DNA of 64,000 nucleotides. Source: Capsaspora owczarzaki ATCC 30864. Taxonomy: Eukaryota > Opisthokonta > Filasterea. Each line of letters opens with the position of its first letter. Within the stretch, counting starts at the first letter, position 1. The stretch lies in NCBI RefSeq assembly GCF_000151315.2, contig NW_011887294.1:132384-196383 (forward strand), read 5' to 3'. The translations under genes were made by a program, and so were the position numbers. Below, in pieces: positions 46,234 to 57,000 of this stretch. The notes under the pieces were generated by a model. That model worked only from the letters and a program-made list of their open reading frames with translations. It was not told the origin of the DNA and made no database searches.

Positions 46234-47359
46234 TTACATGGCAACGGCGCTGGATGCAAGTCCAAGCGGCAAAGTTTTGAGTTGCAACATGTCGGCATCC
46301 GATTGGACTTGCTGTGCCGAGTGCATGTTGGGAGTCAAGAGTGGTGAGTTGGAGGCTGAGGTGCTGAGGCTGTCCCAGTCGTGGTGCTCCGAGACCGAGG
46401 ACGCGGTCGGTGAGCTGGCGTCCGAGGACGACGGATTGTGCGCAAAGCCCGCAAGGTCGGTGCTCAGTTCTGAGACGTTCCCGAGGAGCTCGTACGAGTC
46501 CAGGTCGTCGAATACGCCTGGGGTGATGGGATCCGCTGCGCCTGTAGCAAAGACGGGGGCGACTCCGGCTCCAGTTGCTGTGTGGGACGAGAGTCGGTTG
46601 AGAAAAAGCTGCTGTTGAATGTGCCGGAGTTGAAAATACTGTTGCTGCTGTTGTTGTTGCTGTTGCTGTTGCTGTTGCTGCTGGTGTTGTTGTTGCAGAA
46701 AGAACATCCACAGTGCCTGTTGCTGGACATACGACTGCACGCCAGGCATCATCAGACTCATGGCGGCGGCAGAGGAGAGGCCGAGAGTGGGGAGTCCGAC
46801 GTGCATGGGCAGCATAGGATTTACAGCAGTGAGCTTGGGAATGATCTGGACATCGCCAGAGCTGCGCGGAAGGTTTGGCATGAGCTCTGCCGAGCCGACC
46901 ACGACGTTGTGCAAGTGCGCGGCGGCGTGGGGTGATTGTGTTGAGGGCACTTGCATTGACATGGATGCCGCTGCTGCTGCTGCTGCTGCTGCGGTTGCCG
47001 TTGCAATTGTGGGAGTGGGCTGCTGGCGATGTGACGCAGAAGCAGCAGCAGCAGTAGTAGTAGTGTGCTTGGAAAGAAGCGGCAGAGGTGATAATCGTGC
47101 CGTCAATGGAACGCGGCTTGCGGCCTCGCTTGCCCGCCTCCTGGTACAAGCACTGGCTGCCAATATTTTTAGACGAGCAGCGCGCGCAAGGTGCGCCGCC
47201 ATTGCACGACTTGTGCCGCAGCCTGCACGGTGTGCACGCAATGTAGACGCCCTGGCGACTCGAGACGCTGGTTGCGGGTCGGTTTACCTTTGGCGGCTGA
47301 CTGCTTCCGAGACTTGGCATGTTTGCAGTGTGTGTGCTCGCGTGGCCGTGGATGGTCAT
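46234..47359 (-). CDS. Zn2Cys6 (fungal-type binuclear zinc cluster) transcription factor, frame interrupted
   Basis: From ATG 47357-47359 the N-terminus contains a complete binuclear cluster: ACTPCRLRHKSC, GGAPCARC and SQCLYQE, with spacing CX2CX6CX5CX2CX9C, followed by the basic linker GKRGRKPRS. Downstream, in a frame offset by one base, runs a convincing continuation to 46234. It has Ala/Thr tracts, AELMPNLPRSSGDVQIIPKL, a polyQ run (about 46625-46700) and an acidic/Ser-rich C-terminus (FDDLDSYELLGNVSELSTD). The latter resembles an activation domain. The total length of 1126 nt is one more than a multiple of three. I found no GT-AG intron that would reconcile the frames; the change lies between about 46980 and 47105, in or near a triplet-repeat tract. 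About 374 residues are expected. Zn2Cys6 factors bind CGG-type half-sites, usually as dimers; no dimerisation coil is obvious. Confidence 0.75.
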
Positions 47360-48174
47360 GATTTGTTTTTGGTTCGAGTCCTTGGTAAATAGTAAAATGC
47401 GGCTTTTGGTTGTTGTTCTTGTTCCAAAGCGGGGCTTGAAGAAGAAGAGCTGGAGCGGAATTGGCGGAATCGGATTTGGCAATCAAACAATGAATGGTAG
47501 TGCTTGTGAAGGGGGGGTTGGACCGCGGGCTTGGGCACTCGAACACAGATGTGGTCAATTCGGATGAGAATTTGAAGTTTGGCAGACGAAGGACGGCGAC
47601 GACGAAGGACGACGTGACGTGGCGGGGGATGGTGTCTGCGAAGGCATTCAGTGCGCACAAGGGTTCAAGGGTTCGCATTTAGTCGAGGCAGTCAAAATCC
47701 CGTTGCGCAAACCCCCACCAAATCCCTGCAACCTCCAATATAAAGATCAAATCCGAGTCATGTTCATACGCAACACGCAATTCACATGACATTTTGAAAG
47801 GACGACAGCAACAGAAAACGAGAAAAAAAAATAGCCAAAAAATAGCCAAAAAAGAATTAATTGAAATAAAATAAAATAAAATACAATAAAAAAAAACATC
47901 GTGACTTTTTTTTTTTTTTTTTTTTTTTGGTTTTGATTGTGTCACTACACAAAATGGGACCATCTTGCAAAAAACAGCAAACGAGGGAAGAGAACGAAAG
48001 AGAGAAAGAGAGAAAGAGAGCGGCGTGGATGTAAAATGGGATACTCCCAAATAGAAGAGAAGAAGAGAAGAGAAGCAAAAGAAAAATCGTCCTTTTTTTC
48101 TTTTTTTTCTTTTTTTTTCTTTTTATTCTCGTTGATTGGCAATGCAGCGTGGCTTGGAACGAAAGTGGAACACG

Positions 48175-48205
<31 letters not shown>

Positions 48206-49904
48206 CAAGTCATCAATCAATCAACAGCGAAAAAGCAAAAGAGAAAGCAGAAGAAGCGAAACCAAACCGATTCAACCAACTCAGCCACTCAGCCACTCAA
48301 TCACTCTGCTTCTGGGGCCACCTTCCATCCATTCCAAATCCCACAACGACTACAAAAAAACAAAACAAAAAAACTCACAGTGAGAATTACAACCAAGTGA
48401 AAAGCCCAAAAAAATGAAGAGTGAGAATACTTTTCTTGCAAAGTGCGGTTTTATTCCAAAAAAAAAAAAAAAGGAAACGAGACGGAAATTTAATCGCGTT
48501 TGGATTGGCTTGGCACGATTGGATTTTTTGGTGCAGCAGCAATGGCGCAACTTGATCCTCCGTGCCATGTGCCTCAGAGAGATGTTGCGGGTTATCGAGG
48601 TTGTGTGGATTGCAAAGTAGACAAATGCGCATCCATGCCCACCTTGGTGTCTCTGTGCGCGGCATGAAGGGGGGCAGGCGGAATGGGTAAAGCAAAAGCA
48701 AATGCAAAGCGAGGGGTGGCTTCCGACTTTTGATTGTTGGATTTTTGAGACTTTTTTTTTTTTTTTTATACAGGTAATTGATCGGCAAAATGAGCGGATT
48801 TTGATCGGCCACGCACCCGGGGGCCCGCCACCCCCCCCCCTCCTTATAAAGTAGTGACGTCGTCATGCCGGGAAATGCGGAACAATAGCGCAACGGCTCA
48901 CAGAGCACGGGAGGGGCGACGAAAATGGGGAAGGCATCATGACCCATGTTCGCGGTCACCCAGCCCACAGCTGATGATGGAGCGGTTGCGCTGTGGGCGA
49001 AAAAAGCAAGGATTCGTTTCAATGCAGGTTTTTGTGTTTTTGTTCGTTTTTCATTCGGGTTGTGTTTTTGTTGGGACTTGTTGTGTTTGGAGTCAACAGC
49101 AAGTGGAGAATCAGAACGGTCACATTTGTGCATTCGCGACGACGACCAGCGCCTGGAGCTCCACGGCGTGGTTGCAGCGTCTTTGTGTGTGTGTGTGTGT
49201 GTGTGTGTCAGTGCACCATTTGTATTCCTCATCCACAATCCACAATCCCGAACAGGTAGGGGCAATTACGCTCTGTGGTTGCATTTTGTGGAGAAACGCG
49301 ACTAATTTGGAAGGCCCCTCCCTTTCAGCTTAGGGTTGCACACAATCCCACGGCATTCTCAAGCTTTGTCGGCTGACGCTGCCGTGTCGGAGTAGAGAAA
49401 CGAGGGCAGAGTAGACAGATCGAGAGAGAGAGTGTGTGCGGAATGAACAGTTGTGGCCGAGAGGACCACCGCCCTCGTGCTGTTTGCCACGATTTCGCCA
49501 AGCTTTCCAACCCACGTCTCAGTTTCCCATCATCTCGCACAAGTTGCGCACTGCACTCGCCTCATCCTGTAAACCCCTCCACATCGCTTGCATGGGGTTG
49601 TCGAGACACAGCTGCTTAGCAAAACTCCAACAAGCGCGATGCGAAAAATGCGCATGACGAAACGCCAAAGCGGAACTTTTTCTTTTCTTTTCTTTTCCCC
49701 CGTGCGACATCTATGGAAACATAAGCACATGATGCTGGCCCGCATCCACAAGGTGGACACCGCGCAAGGTAGCAGCAACTAGTTGCTTTACATTCCTCCA
49801 GATTGATCTCAAATATAAAATTATGCACCAATCAAAACAACACCAAATAACAGACAAAACAAACAACAAGCACAAAATTCACAAAATTCATCATCCCCCG
49901 GACC
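47360..49904. other. 2.5-kb gene-poor stretch
   Basis: No supported protein gene. Seen directly: T-tract at about 47906-47929, purine-rich block with A-tract at about 48175-48203, A-tract at about 48459-48472, C-run at about 48830-48840, TATAAA at 48845-48850 followed by a TGACG-T-CGTCA palindrome at 48855-48865, a perfect 9-bp stem (48963-48971 with 48990-48998), and a TG repeat at about 49181-49208. The promoter-like cluster is the only structured spot. Confidence 0.55.
48845..48865 (+). promoter_or_regulatory. TATA box plus CRE-like palindrome
   Basis: TATAAA at 48845-48850 is followed four bases later by TGACGTCGTCA, two inverted TGACG half-sites with one base between, a bZIP/CRE-like pattern. 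Orientation is uncertain: the TATA reads on the plus strand, and no plus-strand protein gene starts downstream within 5 kb. Confidence 0.35.
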
Positions 49905-51605
49905 TCACGATGATGGCTTGGCATCGCAAAAGTGCTCGACATCAATCAGGGATGTAACACGGTCGATGAACGCTTGCGGGGAGTATGGCGGCGCGACGAG
50001 CGGTGGCACGTACTCGAGCTTGTCAATCTCGGCAAGCACGGCGCGCAACTTGTCCATCTTGCGAATGTCGACAGTGTACACGTTGGGCGCACCAAACTTT
50101 TCAAGGTAGGGCACTTGCGAAGAGTAGGTAAACGCGTTGGGCTTGTCCAGACCGCCGCGCACGGGGTCGTAGACTGGGTTGATGTAGATGCATCCGTAGG
50201 CGACAGCTTCGAGGGCCGAGCTGCCAATCAGCGGGTCGCCCAGTCCGACATAGAGACGCGAGCGCGACAGCAGCTCAATGTACCCATCGTACGGCATGAC
50301 GCCATGGTTGTTGATCTTGTAGTGTGTCTGGAGCAGCTGTCCATCGTACTGAGCCAGCGTCGTGTGCAGCTCGTAGCCCTGGGCCGACAACTCGAGAATC
50401 ATCTCGTGGACACCCGGCAATCGAAAGTACTTGAGCTCCTTGCCCCACAGGAAGGCGACCTTGTCGCGAAGAACGCGCTTGCTGGCGGCAGCTGCAATGA
50501 AGCTGGGGCTGGTGAAGACGGCAAACCCGAGAAGCGTGTTGACTCGGTCGGGGATTTTGCCGGGAATCCAGGTGTAGTACTGGCGCAGATCGAGGTGGAA
50601 GCAGCAGATAAAGTCAAACTTGTTGCCGCCGTTCCACTTTTCCTCAGTGCCGTAGCAGTCCAGCACACGGTACTGACATGGGTGGCGAAGCAAGTGCTTA
50701 TCGCTCATGGTGTAGTAGGCGCGCGACCCAGCATAGTCCGTGTAAAAGATGTCGTACGTCAGCTCCTCCGGACCTCGGAGAATGGAGGCAACTTCCTCAA
50801 AGTTTGTGACAAAGCGAACCTGGTGCCCGACACGCAAGCAAGCTCCGATCAGATCGCCCCACTGCACGAGCTCGCTCTTCGGGCCGTTGCCAGTGCCATC
50901 AAAGTGGTAGCCCTCGATCAGGCCCGGGAACATGAGAATACGCTTTCTGGCAACGCCCGTTCGCATGGTCGCGTTCAGCGCCATCCAGTCCCTCATGAGT
51001 CGCTGGACGCGCGTGTTAATGAATGCATTGGGAATCGGTGCCAGCAAGTTGTCCATGTAGTTAAAGTCGGCTGGGCCATAGTAGTCCGAGCCGGGTCCGC
51101 CATAAAGCTGGCTGCCAGTCGCGAGCCACGACGCCAGGTCAAACCCGAGCCGCTCCGGATCGCCCCACTCTCGCAGATGCTCTGGCAACTGGTACGACGA
51201 TGCCTGCAGGCTGCTGCTGCCACCGTGGTTGTCCTCTTCGACCTGCTTCGCTGGCGGGATGGCGTTGTTGGCTGGCGCTTGTTCGGGCAACGCGAGCAAC
51301 GGGTTGGTCCGCTTCATGTTTGGCACCTGGATCCTGCGATTGTTGTTATTATTGTTGTTGTTGTTGTTGTTGTTATTGGTGGTGTGGTGATTGAGGATGA
51401 GCGGGTTGAGGTTGGGCAGCGCGGCAGTGTCGTGGTGGCTGCCTCCCACGTCAACAGCTCCCCCTGCTCCCCCAGGCCCTTGCTCTGAAAGCCATCGTGG
51501 CTGCTGCTCGATGGGCAAGTTGCCACTCCACCAAACCAGTGAGGCGAGCGCCAGCGCGCCCAACCCGAGCAAGACCAGGCTCCGAATGGGTCGCTTGAAT
51601 CGCAT
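49905..51605 (-). CDS. GT18-family N-acetylglucosaminyltransferase (MGAT5-like)
   Basis: A single exon of 566 residues on the minus strand. It has type II topology: a short basic cytosolic end (MRFKRPIR), a membrane anchor (LVLLGLGALALASLVWW), then a low-complexity stem with an Asn tract encoded by GTT/ATT repeats at about 51338-51376. The lumenal domain resembles alpha-1,6-mannosylglycoprotein 6-beta-N-acetylglucosaminyltransferase: PKSELVQWGDLIGACLRVGH (compare VDLVQWSDLI), YRVLDCYGTEEKW (compare LRVLDSFGTEPEF), NTLLGFAVF, NNHGVMPYDGYIELLSRSRL, LYVGLGDPLIGSSALEAVAYGC (compare LFVGLGFPYEGPAPLEAIANGC) and APNVYTVDI. MGAT5 branches complex N-glycans in the Golgi; the acceptor here is inferred. 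The lack of introns is unusual beside its neighbours. Confidence 0.88.
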   Translation of the reverse strand: MRFKRPIRSLVLLGLGALALASLVWWSGNLPIEQQPRWLSEQGPGGAGGAVDVGGSHHDTAALPNLNPLILNHHTTNNNNNNNNNNNNNRRIQVPNMKRTNPLLALPEQAPANNAIPPAKQVEEDNHGGSSSLQASSYQLPEHLREWGDPERLGFDLASWLATGSQLYGGPGSDYYGPADFNYMDNLLAPIPNAFINTRVQRLMRDWMALNATMRTGVARKRILMFPGLIEGYHFDGTGNGPKSELVQWGDLIGACLRVGHQVRFVTNFEEVASILRGPEELTYDIFYTDYAGSRAYYTMSDKHLLRHPCQYRVLDCYGTEEKWNGGNKFDFICCFHLDLRQYYTWIPGKIPDRVNTLLGFAVFTSPSFIAAAASKRVLRDKVAFLWGKELKYFRLPGVHEMILELSAQGYELHTTLAQYDGQLLQTHYKINNHGVMPYDGYIELLSRSRLYVGLGDPLIGSSALEAVAYGCIYINPVYDPVRGGLDKPNAFTYSSQVPYLEKFGAPNVYTVDIRKMDKLRAVLAEIDKLEYVPPLVAPPYSPQAFIDRVTSLIDVEHFCDAKPSS

Positions 51606-52349
51606 TTGTGCGCTGAGCGAATCGCAAGCAATGAAGAGTGGATGCGTTTCCCGAGCATAATCGTGATGTTATTTGCTATTGAGTTTGTTTGTATAGTATA
51701 TTGCTGGATGTATGACGCTGTAGTTGGGATGTGCGGACCGAAGCAGCTTCGGTTGTCGTCGATTTCCACCGAACATTTGACATGCGCTTGGTCTATGACC
51801 TCAGTTTCCGCACTTGACTTGTCGAAATCTGATTGAAAATACTGGAATGTGTGAGTTGTAAGTTGTCGTGTCGAAGAGAAGGGCAGATCTCGATTTTGTG
51901 TGTACGAGTGGGTGCTTTTTGTGTTGCTGCAGGTATTGCTATCGAGGCCGCTTTTTGTGCTTTTCGGAAATCGTTTGATTGCGATGAAAAACCCATCGAA
52001 AAACAGGCGCATTCAAGATCAATGAACCGAAATCGCATAAAATACAGTACATTATATGATTTGATGGGGAATGGGAAGGGGCTGAGTGCTTACATCTCAC
52101 GCAGGATCAATCCGATTATCTGCGCTTCCATTTATTCGCTGATAATCATGACATCGAGCTACTCTACCCCCTCCACCCTTGGTAATTGTATTTACAATGA
52201 TATTTCCAACAACTTGCTCTTCGCTGACTGGCTATATCATGGGCTTAGAGTGTTGAAACATGACACGGCAAATCTCGTCCTGACTCCAACCATAATCCGT
52301 GCTCGCCCGCGTCCCCCACAACGTCAGACCCCCGCGCTGATTCAATGAG

Positions 52350-52628
52350 ATCGCTCATCATCATCTATCTCTTTTGAAATGTGACACCGTTCAATCCTAC
52401 TGCTCATCACCATCGTTTGAGTGAGACATAGAATCGAAAATCTGTTTCAAAGTTCACAACTTTCTTTCTTTCTGCCTTCTTCTCAAGCCAGGATGGTTGT
52501 TACTTTTTCGCTGGTTCAGTCCTATCGCTCATCATCAGCTACCCTTTCAAACATGTGGCACCCTTCAATCCCATCGTTCGTCGATCATCCGCTTTCTGAT
52601 TGAGACATAAATCCGTTTCAAAGTTCAC
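52350..52628. repeat. Diverged direct repeat, two units of about 105 bp
   Basis: Both units open with ATCGCTCATCATCA (52350 and 52524), share the TTCAATCC and GAGACATA words, and close with CGTTTCAAAGTTCAC or CTGTTTCAAAGTTCAC (to 52457 and 52628). They are separated by about 66 bases of C/T-rich sequence. Confidence 0.75.
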
Positions 52629-53322
52629 TCTTTTTTTTTTTTTTTTTTCCCTTCACCTTCCTTCTAAAGTCAGTAAGGTTTTTGTTTTATTTATTTTTAT
52701 TTCTGGCTATTTCCGTTTTTTTTTTTTTTTGTTTTTTTTGTTTTCCTTCCTTTTGATCGCACTTGCAAAAGCGGTGATTTTCGACGATTTGCGTTCATCA
52801 AACGCCAAGTTAGTGGGACAAACTCACAAGCAACACCGAGGCAGCGCTGTTTGAGAAGAGACGGGGAGAGGGGAATTGGAGCTCGGTCGAATAGATCAAC
52901 CAGAGACGCCCTCGGCCGACCTACCGAATGATAGGGCAGAAGAGGAAGAGGGGCAACGCATTCCCGCCTGGGCATCAGCACAAGCGATAGTCAATCACAC
53001 ACCATACGCCAAGCACTCCGCTGCTGGAGGAGCCCAGGCGAGACGAACCAACAGGGGGGGGGGAAATAGGCGGACAAGCGGATATCAGCGGCAAAAAGCT
53101 TTGGTTCGTCGGTGTCTTTCGCGACTGCTGCTGGGCGTGCTTCTGGGCTTGATTGTGACTCTAGGAGCAAGCTATGTGTATGTGTGAAGGCATGGCGTGG
53201 CTGGACGAGTGGATTGCGTCGCAGCAATGCGCGAGAGTGATGGAGACAGTTCTCTGTGCCACAACATTATCGGCTGCTGGCCTTCCATGATGCTCGCACT
53301 GCACCGTGGTTGATGAGAAAGA

Positions 53323-53354
<32 letters not shown>
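53323..53354. repeat. (CTG)n microsatellite
   Basis: About ten CTG/GCT units in noncoding sequence upstream of the myosin gene. Confidence 0.9.
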
Positions 53355-54095
53355 ATGTGTCTAAGATTGGAGTTGAAGGCGATGCCCAGAGGGGTCGAGT
53401 GTCAAAACCGGCGCAAATCGCTTCCTGCTTGCACACCCGTCCATGCAGTGTTCCTCTTGCTCAACCTCCTCCTCCTCCTCATCATCATGTTGCTTTTTCG
53501 CTTATATTGCATGATGATATTACGCATGTGCGCGTGGCATTGGACTTGTGAACTTTGGTTGATTTTGTGTGTGAGCATTCCATTTGAGCGCTCAATCACA
53601 CGGGGCAGTCAGTGGGAGTCACCCCGCGTCACTCTGTCGACTTGATTCAAGTGATTGTCGTAGTCGCTCGCAGGACTGGAATGTCGTTCCCGGGTTGAGT
53701 GGCGGACGGGTGCTGTTTCATGCGAGTGCTTTGGTTGCAATCTGCCAGCTTTGACTCGGCTTTTGCAGTAGGAACGCCTCACACACACACACTCTCTCAC
53801 TTCACCAAAACCCCCTCTTTTTTGATGACTATGTTCGACAAATCACAATCGACAACGCCACTCCTTTTTGTTCAATCTCAATTCGCTTTGAAAGCTTTAA
53901 CGCTTGAAACAATCCACCACTTGACACCTTTTCGCCCCCTCCGTCCTACTCTCTCTCACTCAACACTCAGTTCTCCTACTCTTCTTCTCCCCCCCCCTAT
54001 TCACACGCATTCTGTCACAAACAAGAAACAAACCACTCATCTCTCGTCTGCTTGTCCCCCTGACTCTCTTTCTCTCTTTCACTTGCTTTTCGAAT

Positions 54096-57000
54096 ATGCG
54101 CGCCGTTTCAGACCCGGCTTTACCGTTAAGCCGCACGTGCACGCTCGTGCCTCGACAGTTTCTGCCGCAAAGCCCTCCGTCACCCCGAACTGGCCAGCCT
54201 CCTCCTCCTCCGCTCCGCAAAACGAAGAGCATGCCTGCTGCAGCAGCTGCGTCCGCGGCCGCGGGAAGCACGGCGGCGAGCGGGCGAGTCATCATGACAG
54301 TCACGCCTGCGCCCACACCCACGCAGTCTTCGCTGCTCCTACCTGGCACGATGCACACGCTGAGCGAAGAGCAGCTGGTCGCCCTCGAGGACTTGGTCAA
54401 CCTGCCCGAGCTCGACGAAGGGTCCATGCTCCAAACCCTCGCGGCTCGCTTCAAGCACGACAAGATTTACACGTACGTCGGCTCCATCCTCGTTGCCGTC
54501 AACCCCTTCCGCTTTCTGCCCATCTACAACCCAAAGTACATGCAAATGTACAAGAACCGAAAGCTGGGCGATCTCCCACCACACGTGTACGCCATTGCGG
54601 ACGACGCCTACCACAGCCTGCTGAAGAACAAGCAGAGTCAGTGCATTGTGATTAGCGGCGAGAGTGGCTCTGGCAAGACCGAGTCCACCAAGCTCATCCT
54701 GCAGCACGTCACCTTCCTCAGCACCAAGGGCGGCAATTCCAACGTGGAGAATCAAATCATGGGTGCCGGCCCTTTGCTCGAGGCCTTTGGCAATGCCAAA
54801 ACCGTCCGCAACAACAACTCGAGTCGCTTTGGCAAGTTCATCGAGCTCAAGTTTTCCCGAGCGGGCTCGGTCTCTGGCGGTCGCATTGTCAAGTATTTGC
54901 TCGAAATGTCGCGCATTGTCAGCCAAGCACCCAACGAGCGCAACTATCACGTCTTTTACTACTTGCTTGCCGGCGCGCCCGCAGACGAGCGCAAGCTCTT
55001 GCGGCTAGCTGCCCCCGAAACATTTGCCTACCTCAACCGAAGCAAGTGCTACACGTTGGACGATGTGAATGAGGTGGACGAGTATCATCGGCTGAAGGTG
55101 AGTTTGGGGATTTTGGTCTGTCTTGGGTCCTGTTATCTCGAGTTGTTTTTGACTAATTTCGCCCCCCCCCTCCGCCGATTTTCTCCTTTTCCGCGGCTTG
55201 TTGAGTAGCAATCGATGTCTGTTTTGAACTTTACCGACGACACTCAGCTGAACATTTCCAAGTTGCTGGCTGCTGTGCTGCATTTGGGCAACATTCAGTT
55301 CAACTCGCCCGAGGGGTCAGACCATGCCACTGTCGGCTCTCGTGATGGTATGATTTTGAGCACTTTTTGTGGCACTGGACCCAGCGACGACCAAGCTGAC
55401 CCAATCCTGTTTTTTTTTTTTTTCCCTTTCTCTTTTTTGTTTGGCATCAGTCTTGGATGTCGTGGCAGAGCTCTTGCAAGTGCAGCCCGCCGGCCTCAAT
55501 CAAGCGTTGACCTTCCGGACCACCAACACGCGCGGTGAAAAGTTTTTCACTCCGTACACGTTGCCCCAGGTGAGCAGGCGATCCTTGTTTTTTTTTTTTT
55601 TGTTTTGTTTGCGTCACAGGTTGCATTTTGTCTCTTAAATTTCCCTTATTCTTTCCTAATAGGCCACAAGCTCGCGAGACGCACTCGCCAAAGCGCTCTA
55701 CGGCAGCTTGTTTGAGTGGATTGTGTCCGAGATCAATGGACAGATTTTCAGCTCCAAGTCCACCTCCGATGCCTTCCTGGGCATCTTGGACATTTTCGGA
55801 TTCGAAGACTTCCAGGTTTGTTGTTGCTCTTCATTCATTCGTGTTATTTGGCGCTGTCCTTGAGGACCAACCCAACTTGCATTGTTTTTGTTTGAATCTT
55901 GTTTCTCACTCAAAAATGCTGCTACCCTCCATCGCCCACCAACCCACCCACCAACAGGTCAACTCGTTCGAACAATTCTGCATCAACTTTGCCAACGAAC
56001 AGCTCCAGCAGTACTTTAATCAGCACGTCTTCCGCCTCGAGCAGCGCGTGTACACCGAGGAGGGCATTCCGTGGAGTGATGTCCAGTTTGTCGACAACAT
56101 GGATTGCTTGGAGCTCATTTCAAAGCGTCCGACCGGCTTGTTGCCTTTGCTGGACGAGGAGACCAACTTTCCGCGTGCCACCGACTTTACCTTGCTGGAA
56201 AAGTACGACAAGCAGCACGCCAACCACACGCACTACGACAAGCCCACGCTCAAGCACACTTACTTTACGATTGCGCACTATGCTGGCCATGTGCGCTACG
56301 AAATTGAGGGCTTTTTGGAGAAGAATCGCGATTTGCTGCGTGCAGACATTGTTTCTGTGCTTCGCACCACGTCCTCGGACTTTTTGCGCAACGTCACTGG
56401 TCTGCACACTGCGGGAAAGCGTCTGTGGGCTCTCGCGCGACACACTGTGCTGACGGCGTACTGGCTACGCCGCGTCTGCGCCGCATCAAGTTCTGGCACA
56501 GTTCAGCCCCGTCGTGCCGTCGACCGCCAACGCAGCAATCAGCTGCTGGATTTCTCAGGCCTCCCACCGCCCGGCTCCCCGACTGCAACCAGCGCCCCTG
56601 CGCTGCTGTCACCGACCACCGCGAGCCCGTCCTCTGGTCAAGGCTGGGCGAAAGCCATCAGCGCTGTGAAAGCAGGAGCGATGCGACCCGACATGTCCCC
56701 GTCTGCCAGTTTTACAGCGTCTCCTGGCCGGTACACCCAAGCCTCTCTTCCAAAGGGCTTCTCGCTTGCGACTGCAGCTGCGGTTAACAGTGCCACAGCC
56801 AACGGTACCCCACCGTCTCGCGCGACAATGGTGGCCGGTGGCGGCAACGCTTCCATGGCAGCGCTCAACATGAACCTGTCTGACGAGTCTGGCCCCCGTC
56901 GTGGATCATTCACACTCAGGTTCAACACGATGCGTCCCAAGCCAGGCGTCTCGGGTGCCATCAACCGTGGTGCCACCTCCCGTTCGCTCACGGTCGGCGG

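Larger units (their letters stand above)
51606..54095. other. 2.5-kb gene-poor stretch upstream of the myosin gene
   Basis: No convincing gene. It contains a diverged direct repeat (52350-52457 and 52524-52628), T-tracts (52630-52648, 52717-52740), a CTG repeat (53323-53354), CCT and ATC repeats near 53465-53490, and C/T-rich sequence just before the myosin start. An open frame at 52855-53187 ends in a hydrophobic helix (RLLLGVLLGLIVTLGASYVYV) but has no ATG; it is treated as unproven. Confidence 0.5.

Noticed and set aside
47680-48560. K-, F- and S-rich ORFs around A/T tracts
   Set aside because: Homopolymer-driven frames with no domain or start context.
49932-51488. 518-residue plus-strand ORF
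   Set aside because: Antisense shadow of the GT18 gene, whose frame has a membrane anchor and family motifs.
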